This document shows positions 58,041 through 64,000 of a DNA stretch of 64,000 nt, one piece after another. The number at the start of each line of letters is the position of its first letter. Position 1 is the stretch's first letter. Made by a program: the position numbers and the translations under genes. The notes under the pieces were generated by a model, which did no database searches, had not been told where the DNA came from, and saw nothing but the letters and a program-made list of their open reading frames with translations. Origin of the DNA: Microbacterium galbinum (GTDB taxonomy: Bacteria; Actinomycetota; Actinomycetes; Actinomycetales; Microbacteriaceae); the NCBI RefSeq assembly GCF_023101185.1, contig NZ_CP078077.1, forward strand, positions 1,021,630-1,085,629. Reading direction: 5' to 3'.

Positions 58041-59618
58041 TCAGCGCAGGAACATCCGCTCGCCGCGGATCCAGGTCTCGGCCACGCGCACGGAGGCGAT
58101 CTCGTCGTCGGGCACCGTGAAGACGTCGCGGTCGAGCACGGCGAAGCTGCCGTCGAGCCCCGGCGCGAGGCGCCCGACGCCCTCCAGCGGCGACAGCGAG
58201 GCCGCCCGCGAGGTGTAGAGCAGCAGCGCCTGCGGCACGGTGATCGCCGCCTCGGCGCCGAACTCGATGCCGTTGTAGGTGCGGCGTCGCACGGCGGCCT
58301 CGACCGAGAGCATCACGTCGTCGGCTCCGCTCCACGCGGTGGCCGGCCGGTCCGACGACAGTGCCAGCGGCTCGAGCCCCGCGTACAGGCGCGCGATCGG
58401 GTAGGCATCCGGCACCTGCTCGACGCGCAGCGCCTTCTCGTAGCCGTCGTACTCGGCGAAGAAGAACACCGTGTGCGTGGCGATGCCGAACGACATCCGC
58501 CCCGATCCCAGTCGCGCGAGATACGCGTCGCTCACGATCGTCGCGTGCTCGATGCGCACCGAGGGGATGCCGTCGAGCCACGGCTCCTGATCCTCGAACA
58601 GCTCCACGACGCGGTCGAGCGCCCGGTCGCCCATCGCGTGCACGGCGAGCTGCACGCCGTTGCGGCGGGCCCAGTCGCCGGCCGCGAGCACGTCGGCGTC
58701 GTCGACGAGACGCAGGCCGTGGTCGCAGGAGTCGGGGTAGGCCTCGTGCACCCAGGCGGTGCGGTTGGAGTACGCGCCGTCGAGCACGACCTTCACGCCC
58801 GCGATGCGGATCGGCCCGGTGCGGTCGTCGTCGGTCAACTCCCCGAGGGGCGCCTCCGGGTCCCACCCCGGGTACAGCGCGACGCGGGTGCGCAGGCCGC
58901 GCTCGGCGGCGGCGCGGAAGGTCTCGAGCGGGCGGTCGATGCGCGACGACAGCAGGTCGCAGACCGCCACGATGCCGCGTGAGGCGAGCTCGTCGCCGAT
59001 CGCCACGATCGCATCGATCTGCTCGTCGCGGCTCGGCGCCGGGATGAAGGCTGCCACCACGTTGACCGCCGCGATCTCGGTGAGCACCCCGTTCGGGTTC
59101 CCGTCGGTGTCGCGTTCGAACCGTGCACCCTCGGGGTCGACCGTCGCGGCGGTGATGCCGGCGATCTCGAGCGCGCGGGTGTTGCAGACGGCCGAGTGCG
59201 CGTCGCAGCGCCAGACCAGCACCGGGCGATCGGTGGCGATGCGGTCGAGGTCGGCGGCCGTCGGCATCCGCCCCTCCGGGAACTTGGTGTCGTCGAATCC
59301 GCGCCCCAGCACCCAGGCATCCGCCCCGCTGATCGTCGCGGCGTGCGCGTCGAGCACGCGCACGAGGTCGTCGGCGCTGAGCACGGCGGGCGGGAAGCAC
59401 TCCGCCGCCGCCGCGGTTCCGGCGAGCAGCGCGGGGTGCGTGTGGCTGTCGAGCAGTCCGGGCAGCACGGTGCGGCCGCCGAGGTCGACGGCATCCGCAT
59501 CGGTCACGTCCGCCGCATCGCCGACCCAGTCGACGATCCCGTCGACGACGCGGAACGCCGAGGCGAACGCGGTCTCGCTCTCGCCCGTGAACACACGGCC
59601 GTTGGTGAAAGTGGTCAT
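58041..59618 (-). CDS. YtcJ-like amidohydrolase 1
   Basis: A 525-aa metal-dependent hydrolase of the amidohydrolase superfamily, YtcJ/LAF3 branch. The metal motif LPGLLDSHTHPALLAG is near residue 55, with VLGRGFDDTKFPEGRMP, the later His of HAMGDRALDRVVELFED, RIEHATIV, and a C-terminal beta part (VLDRDVFTVPDDEIASVRV). ATG 59618 overlaps the stop of the next amidohydrolase by one base (TGATG) and has GGAG 5 nt upstream; GTG 59621 is too close to it. With that gene it forms a related pair, probably acting on N-substituted amides. Confidence 0.92.
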   Translation of the reverse strand: MTTFTNGRVFTGESETAFASAFRVVDGIVDWVGDAADVTDADAVDLGGRTVLPGLLDSHTHPALLAGTAAAAECFPPAVLSADDLVRVLDAHAATISGADAWVLGRGFDDTKFPEGRMPTAADLDRIATDRPVLVWRCDAHSAVCNTRALEIAGITAATVDPEGARFERDTDGNPNGVLTEIAAVNVVAAFIPAPSRDEQIDAIVAIGDELASRGIVAVCDLLSSRIDRPLETFRAAAERGLRTRVALYPGWDPEAPLGELTDDDRTGPIRIAGVKVVLDGAYSNRTAWVHEAYPDSCDHGLRLVDDADVLAAGDWARRNGVQLAVHAMGDRALDRVVELFEDQEPWLDGIPSVRIEHATIVSDAYLARLGSGRMSFGIATHTVFFFAEYDGYEKALRVEQVPDAYPIARLYAGLEPLALSSDRPATAWSGADDVMLSVEAAVRRRTYNGIEFGAEAAITVPQALLLYTSRAASLSPLEGVGRLAPGLDGSFAVLDRDVFTVPDDEIASVRVAETWIRGERMFLR

Positions 59619-61087
59619 CACAGCTCCCGGTGGGTGAAGCGGCCGCCGAGCAGGGTGGCGGCGACGGGCATGGACCGCAGTTCGTCGCGGTCGCTCGCGT
59701 AGGGGTCGCGGTCGCCGATCACGAGGTCGGCGGGCTGCCCGACGGCGAACGAGTTACGAACGGATGCCGCGAGCGCCACGTCGAGCGGAAGACGCTGCTC
59801 GGGGTGCCAGGCGTCGCGGTCGCCGCGGCTGCGCGCGGTGGCCGCGCTGAGCGAGACCCAGGGGTCGAGCGGGGCGACCGGGGCATCCGATCCCAGGCGC
59901 AGGGTCGCGCCCGAGCGGTGCAGCGAACCGAACGCGAAGGCGCGACCGGTGCGGCCCGCCCAGTGGTGGTCGGCGACGTCGCGGTCGTCCATGGCGTGCT
60001 CGGGCTGCACGCTGGCGATCAGGCCGAGCGCGGCGAAGCGGGCGAAGTCGTCGTCGCGCACGAGCTGGGCGTGCTCGATCACGCCCTTCATGTCGAGGGC
60101 CTGGAACGTGTCGAGCACCTCGGTGTTCGCGCGGTCGCCGATCGCGTGCACGGCGGCCTCGATGCCGGCGCCGCGGGCGCGCTCGAGCAGGCGGCGCAGT
60201 TCGGGGATCGGCACGCTCTCCATGCCGCAGGCGTGCGGGTGACCGGGGTCCATGCCGGGGTACGGGTCCCAGCACCAGGCGGTGCGGGTGTTCAGCGAGC
60301 CGTCGACGACGACCTTGAGCCGGCCGAAGGTGACCAGACCCGCCTCGTCGACGATGTCGCCGGTGCGGACGCCCGCGGCGATCACCTGCTCGAGCAGGTC
60401 GGGCCACACCGCGATGTCGGTGCGGAGGCTCGTGAGCCCGCCCGCCGTGCGCGCCGACCATTCGGCGATGTTGTCGGTCTTCTCGTACTCGACGATGCCC
60501 ACGACGCCGCGGGCGGCGGCGGCCGACGCGGCATCCGCATAGGCATCCGCCGGCAGCTGCGCGGCCTCGTCGAAATCGTGCAGGATGCCGATCCACGGCC
60601 CCTCGCGCAGCAGCCCCGTCTCGTCGAGCTCGACACCCAGGCGCGCGGCCGCGGCACGGTTCATCCAGCCGCAGTGCAGATCGCCGCTCACGAGCACGAC
60701 CGGGATGTCGCTGACGGTGGCCTCGAGGGCCGCGAGCGAGGCGGGCACGGGCCACAGCCCGTCGCGGAACCCGTAGCCCATCAGCATCCCGTCGCTCGGC
60801 GGGGCGCCCTCGGCGCGGGCCCGCCGCACGATGTCGAGCACGTCGTCGGCGGTGCGGGTCTCGGTGAGATCGAGGCGCCGGCGACGGATCACGTGCTGCG
60901 TGAAGTGCACGTGCGCGTCCCAGAACCCCGGGCCGATCCAGCGACCGCCCGCGTCGACGACCTCGCCCGCGGGTGCGACCGTTCCGGCGGGGGTGATCTC
61001 GGCGATCACTCCATCGCGCACGAGCACGTCGACCGGCTCACCGCCGTCGTACGGGCGCACGTCCCGCAGGGTGAGGGACTCGGTCAT
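59618..61087 (-). CDS. YtcJ-like amidohydrolase 2
   Basis: A 489-aa amidohydrolase related to its neighbour. The metal motif is GPGFWDAHVHFTQHVIRRRR, followed by MLMGYGFRDGLWPVP, HAIGDRANTEVLDTFQALD, VIEHAQLV, and the terminal metal-site Asp in RLGSDAPVAPLDP. It keeps the family layout (ADLVIGDRDPYA near the end). GAGAGGAG precedes ATG 61087. It lies 62 nt after the ornithine-cyclodeaminase-like gene and is translationally coupled to amidohydrolase 1. Confidence 0.92.
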   Translation of the reverse strand: MTESLTLRDVRPYDGGEPVDVLVRDGVIAEITPAGTVAPAGEVVDAGGRWIGPGFWDAHVHFTQHVIRRRRLDLTETRTADDVLDIVRRARAEGAPPSDGMLMGYGFRDGLWPVPASLAALEATVSDIPVVLVSGDLHCGWMNRAAAARLGVELDETGLLREGPWIGILHDFDEAAQLPADAYADAASAAAARGVVGIVEYEKTDNIAEWSARTAGGLTSLRTDIAVWPDLLEQVIAAGVRTGDIVDEAGLVTFGRLKVVVDGSLNTRTAWCWDPYPGMDPGHPHACGMESVPIPELRRLLERARGAGIEAAVHAIGDRANTEVLDTFQALDMKGVIEHAQLVRDDDFARFAALGLIASVQPEHAMDDRDVADHHWAGRTGRAFAFGSLHRSGATLRLGSDAPVAPLDPWVSLSAATARSRGDRDAWHPEQRLPLDVALAASVRNSFAVGQPADLVIGDRDPYASDRDELRSMPVAATLLGGRFTHREL

Positions 61088-61149
61088 GCTGCTCCTCTCG
61101 GCGCGCGGCGCGCGCGGGGATGGTCGGGGTCGGCGGGCGGGGCCGCCGG

Positions 61150-62178
61150 TCAGGCGACGGGGACGGGGGAGGTCGCGAAACCGAAGAGGTCCTTCGGGTC
61201 CTCGGGTGCGGCGACGAGGTCGATCTCGGTGTCCAGCCCCGTGCCCACGAGATCGGCGCGCAGGTGGCGCAGCGCCGAGAAGTCCTCGATCGCGAAACCC
61301 ACCGAGTCGAAGATCGTCACCTGCTCCGGCGAGGTGCGCCCCGCAGCCATCCCGTTCAACACCTGCCAGAACTCCGTCACCGGGAAGTCGGCGGCGACGT
61401 TCTGGATCTCGCCCTCGACGCGCGTCTGGGGCGTGTACTCCACGAACACCGGACCGCGATCGAGGATCCGCGGGTCGAGCTCGGTCTTGCCCGGGCAGTC
61501 GCCGCCGATCGTGTTGATGTGCATGCCCGGGGCGACGTCGGCATCCGTCAGCACCTGCGCGACCGCCTTGTCGGCCGTGCACGTCGTGACGATGTCGGCG
61601 CCGGCGGCGGCCTCCGACGCCGAGGCGCACACGGTGATGTCGAACCCGCGCGGGGCGAGGTTGCGCACGAACTTCGCCGACGCCGCAGGGTCGACGTCAT
61701 AGATCCGCAGGCGTGACACACCCAGCACACCCCGGAAAGCGAGCGCCTGGAACTCGGCCTGGCTGCCCGCACCGATCATCGCCATCGTCGACGAATCCGG
61801 GCGCGCGAGGCGTCGGGCGACCATCGCCGACGTCGCCGCCGTGCGCAACGCCGTGAGCATCGTCATCTCCGCCAGGAACACCGGGTAACCGTTGTGCACA
61901 TCCGCGAGCACACCGAACGCCGTCACCGTCTGGTAGCCGCGACCCGGGTTGAACGGGTGACCGTTGACGTACTTGAACGCGTACACGTCGGGGTCGCTGA
62001 TCGGCATGAGCTCGATCACCCCGAAGGGCGTGTGATTGGCGACGCGCTCGCTCTTGTCGAACGACTCCCACCGGCGGAAGTCCGCCTCGATCGTGTCGGC
62101 CATCTCCGTCATGATCGTCTCGGCCCCACGGCGCGAAATCCACTCGACCATGTCACCCACTCCGACGAACGCGGTCAT
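61150..62178 (-). CDS. Ornithine cyclodeaminase / mu-crystallin family protein
   Basis: A 342-aa NAD(P)-dependent enzyme of the ornithine cyclodeaminase family, which deaminates or reduces cyclic and linear amino acids. The Rossmann motif is MAMIGAGSQAEFQALAF, with substrate-site features KYVNGHPFNPGRGYQTV and RTAATSAMVARRLARPDSST. It may make or use an imino acid released by the amidohydrolases downstream; its exact substrate is unknown. ATG 62178 overlaps the PaiB-like stop by 4 nt. Confidence 0.92.
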   Translation of the reverse strand: MTAFVGVGDMVEWISRRGAETIMTEMADTIEADFRRWESFDKSERVANHTPFGVIELMPISDPDVYAFKYVNGHPFNPGRGYQTVTAFGVLADVHNGYPVFLAEMTMLTALRTAATSAMVARRLARPDSSTMAMIGAGSQAEFQALAFRGVLGVSRLRIYDVDPAASAKFVRNLAPRGFDITVCASASEAAAGADIVTTCTADKAVAQVLTDADVAPGMHINTIGGDCPGKTELDPRILDRGPVFVEYTPQTRVEGEIQNVAADFPVTEFWQVLNGMAAGRTSPEQVTIFDSVGFAIEDFSALRHLRADLVGTGLDTEIDLVAAPEDPKDLFGFATSPVPVA

Positions 62179-62828
62179 GCGGTCACTTCCTTTCCATCGA
62201 GCACGTCGCGGTTCACATCCGCGATGCGATCGGCGAGCTTCGGGTTCTCATAGGGGCCGGGGTTGCGCAACGCTTCGACGACGCGCGCGATCACCTCGGG
62301 GGACTTGTCCTGGTGCATCTTCTCCTTGGCCTCGATGCGGGTGGCCCGCAGGCGGAAGCCCACGGTGCCGTGCACGATGCGCTCGGCGTAGGCGGTGTTC
62401 TCGAGCGTGCGATGCATCAGGTAGGGGTCGGGTAGCGGGCTCTCGAACCAGCTCACGAGGCGGTCGAGCACCGCGAGGTTCTCGTCGTCGGAGAGGATCT
62501 CGGGGGTGCCGAACAGGTGCGCGACGGCGAAGTCCCACGTGGGCACGGCCGGCGAGGTGCCGTACCAGCTCGGCGAGACGTAGCCCTGGGGTCCGTAGAC
62601 GATCACCATCGTCTCGTGCCGGCCGAGCTGGTGCAGGCGCTCGTCGGGGCGACCGACGTGGCTCACGATCGAGATGCCCTCGGCATCCTCTTCGAGCAGC
62701 ACCGGGTAGTGCGAGGCGACGAGTCCCTCACCGGGCACGTGGCTGACGATCGTCGCCCACGGGTTCTCGCGCACGAGGGCGCGCACGGTCTCGACGTCGT
62801 CGAGGGCGTAATCGGGGTTGTGCCTCAC
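62175..62828 (-). CDS. PaiB-like FMN-binding protein
   Basis: A 217-aa protein of the PaiB/FMN-binding split-barrel family. It begins VRHNPDYALDDVETVRALVR, then WATIVSHVPGEGLVASHYPV, the segment HLGRHETMVIVYGPQGYVSP in variant form (QLGRHETM), and RIEAKEKMHQDKSPEVIARV near the end. PaiB proteins bind FMN and some affect protease gene expression. GTG 62828 is chosen for GGAG upstream; the longer open frame to 62897 lacks homology. It is coupled to the ornithine cyclodeaminase-like gene. Confidence 0.9.
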   Translation of the reverse strand: MRHNPDYALDDVETVRALVRENPWATIVSHVPGEGLVASHYPVLLEEDAEGISIVSHVGRPDERLHQLGRHETMVIVYGPQGYVSPSWYGTSPAVPTWDFAVAHLFGTPEILSDDENLAVLDRLVSWFESPLPDPYLMHRTLENTAYAERIVHGTVGFRLRATRIEAKEKMHQDKSPEVIARVVEALRNPGPYENPKLADRIADVNRDVLDGKEVTA

Positions 62829-62859
62829 GGTGTCTCCAGGTGGGGGGGTGGGATGGCCG

Positions 62860-63690
62860 TCAGGCCCAGGTGATGTCGGCGGTGGCCAGCACGACATCGT
62901 CGGCGTCGACGGCGGTGACGCGGATGCCGTCGGGCGCGGTGTGTCCGACCAGACGCAGCGGCCGGTCGACGAGCACCGGGGCGATCGCCCGCACGTCGAG
63001 ACGCGCGGGGACGCGCTCGGGCGTGTGCCGGCGGGCGGCGTCCATCAGCAGGATGCGCGTCAACGGCCCGTGCACGAGCAGGTCGGGCAGGCCCTCGACG
63101 TCGCGCGCCCAGGCACGGTCGTAGTGGATGAGGTGCGTGTTGAACGTGAGCGCCGAGAACCGGAACAGTTGGCGGGCGTCGGGCGTGAGCTCCTCGACCC
63201 ACTCCCCCTCCGCCGCGATCGACGGGTCGGGGCGCGGGGCGCGGGCGGGAGCATCCGGATCCGCCGCCTCGAGGAAGACGTCGTGCCACACGCTGCGCAC
63301 CGCCACCTCGCCCGCGACCGCGTACTCGCGCACGATGTCGACGAAGGTCAGACGCCCGCGCGAACCGGTCTTGTCGACCACTGAGCCGAGTGACGTGGTC
63401 TGCACGACCTCGTCGCCGAGGCGGATCGGTCGGAGGAACTCGGTCGTCTCGCCCGCGTACATGCGGCGGGGCAGATCGATCTCGGGCACGACGCCGTCAC
63501 GCGCCGGGGTGCCGTCGGGGCGCAGGTCGGCGAGCGGCACCGCGAACGGGAAGAACACGCCCTCCCAGGCGGCGGGCAGCGGGTCGCCCGCGGCGAGCGC
63601 CGGATCGGATGCCGCGAACGTGCCGCGGTACGCCTCGACGGTGTCGGCGGTGATGGGCGCGGTGCGCACGACGGGCGCGGGGGTGCTCAC
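62860..63690 (-). CDS. MaoC/HTD2-like acyl dehydratase
   Basis: A 276-aa hot-dog-fold protein with an FAS1-like (MaoC N-terminal) dehydratase domain, of the mesaconyl-CoA hydratase type. Features are RRMYAGETTEFLRPIRLGDE in the first half, SRGRLTFVDIVREYAVAGE, and the hydratase-helix region NTHLIHYDRAWARDVEGLP with DLLVHGPLTRILLMDAARRH. It probably hydrates an unsaturated acyl-CoA made by the CoA-transferase whose stop overlaps its GTG start by 4 nt. Confidence 0.9.
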   Translation of the reverse strand: MSTPAPVVRTAPITADTVEAYRGTFAASDPALAAGDPLPAAWEGVFFPFAVPLADLRPDGTPARDGVVPEIDLPRRMYAGETTEFLRPIRLGDEVVQTTSLGSVVDKTGSRGRLTFVDIVREYAVAGEVAVRSVWHDVFLEAADPDAPARAPRPDPSIAAEGEWVEELTPDARQLFRFSALTFNTHLIHYDRAWARDVEGLPDLLVHGPLTRILLMDAARRHTPERVPARLDVRAIAPVLVDRPLRLVGHTAPDGIRVTAVDADDVVLATADITWA

Positions 63691-64000
63691 GGCAGTGCCC
63701 CGGCGGCACGCAGCTCGGCGATGCGGGCGGCGTCGTACCCGGCGAACCGCGCCAGCACCTCGTCGGCGTGCTCGGCGAAGCGGTTGGCGGTGCGGGCGGG
63801 GGTCGCAGGGGTCTCCGACAGCTTGATCGGCTGACCGAACATGCGCAGCACGCCCAGGTCGCCGTAGTCGGCCTCGACGATCATGTCGCGCTCGGCCGTG
63901 CCGGGGTCGTCGACCACCTCGCCGATCGTCTTCACGGCGGTGAGGGGCACGACGTCGCCCGCGAGGTCCTCGAGCTCCTGCTTGGTGCGGGTCGCGAGCC
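63687..64000 (-). CDS. Class III CoA-transferase, 5' end beyond window
   Basis: The C-terminal 104 codons of a CaiB/BaiF CoA-transferase; its start is beyond the right edge. The visible part, KQELEDLAGDVVPLTAVKTI and GEVVDDPGTAERDMIVEADY, closely matches the C-terminus of the enzyme at 41253-42518, so the two are paralogues and may belong to similar pathways. A GTG at 63950 could be mistaken for a start but lies within conserved sequence. Its stop overlaps the MaoC-like gene by 4 nt. Confidence 0.88.
   Translation of the reverse strand, partial: LATRTKQELEDLAGDVVPLTAVKTIGEVVDDPGTAERDMIVEADYGDLGVLRMFGQPIKLSETPATPARTANRFAEHADEVLARFAGYDAARIAELRAAGALP

Noticed and set aside
63687..63950. Complete short gene starting at 63950
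   Set aside because: The homology to CoA-transferases continues upstream of that GTG to the window edge, so the gene is truncated by the window.

Overview
The window comes from a high-GC actinobacterium, most likely a Microbacterium-like member of the Microbacteriaceae. The evidence is GC-rich codon usage, gene families typical of that group, LAxTG-type cell-wall sorting tails, several apparently leaderless genes with a TAnnnT-like hexamer 6-7 nt before the start codon, and an abundance of the word GGATGCC/GGCATCC. This genus assignment is inference, because no rRNA or standard phylogenetic marker is present. The only stable RNA seen is tRNA-Gly(CCC) at 8014-8084.

Left part (1-15.7 kb): mostly housekeeping and small accessory genes. 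It holds two divergent MFS transporters; a divergent pair of MarR-like regulators with His/Gly-rich or GFGPG-repeat extensions around a dense TGACATGC operator array; a proline-repeat membrane protein; dCTP deaminase; and three tandem paralogous secreted four-cysteine cationic proteins, each behind a conserved leader with its own hairpin. These are followed by a GAP-family membrane protein, the tRNA, an acyl-CoA synthetase, a DUF1295 protein, an ECF sigma factor, an MHS transporter, a DUF1684 protein, an alpha/beta hydrolase and a GH16-like protein.

Middle part (15.8-32.5 kb): a glycan-use locus. Two large secreted proteins with carbohydrate-binding modules and LAxTG anchors (1103 and 1392 aa) and a foldase-like protein act outside the cell. 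A CUT1 ABC importer brings oligosaccharides in, a GH35 beta-galactosidase and a GH29 fucosidase cut them, and a LacI regulator probably controls the locus through a palindrome TTGGCATCGATGCCAA found before the ABC binding-protein gene and, in degenerate form, before the GH35 gene.

Right part (32.7-64 kb): amide, peptide and acyl-CoA catabolism. Two Opp/Dpp-type importers are present. One (45981-51212) sits in a tightly packed run DUF917 - hydantoinase A - binding protein - permease - permease/ATPase fusion - ATPase - M20 amidohydrolase, opposite a PucR regulator. Another PucR lies beside MHS transporter, class III CoA-transferase and enoyl-CoA hydratase genes. The right end carries two YtcJ-like amidohydrolases, an ornithine-cyclodeaminase homologue, a PaiB-like protein, a MaoC-like protein and a partial CoA-transferase. 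An AAA ATPase with an AT-rich palindromic promoter is embedded there as a probable foreign islet.

Between genes, and once inside a gene (the ATPase-ATPase fusion at 32741-34432), lie dispersed palindromic repeats with cores CCTTCGACAGGCTCAGGG, CTTCGTCTCGTCGCT and GGGGTCGAGACACGCCGC.
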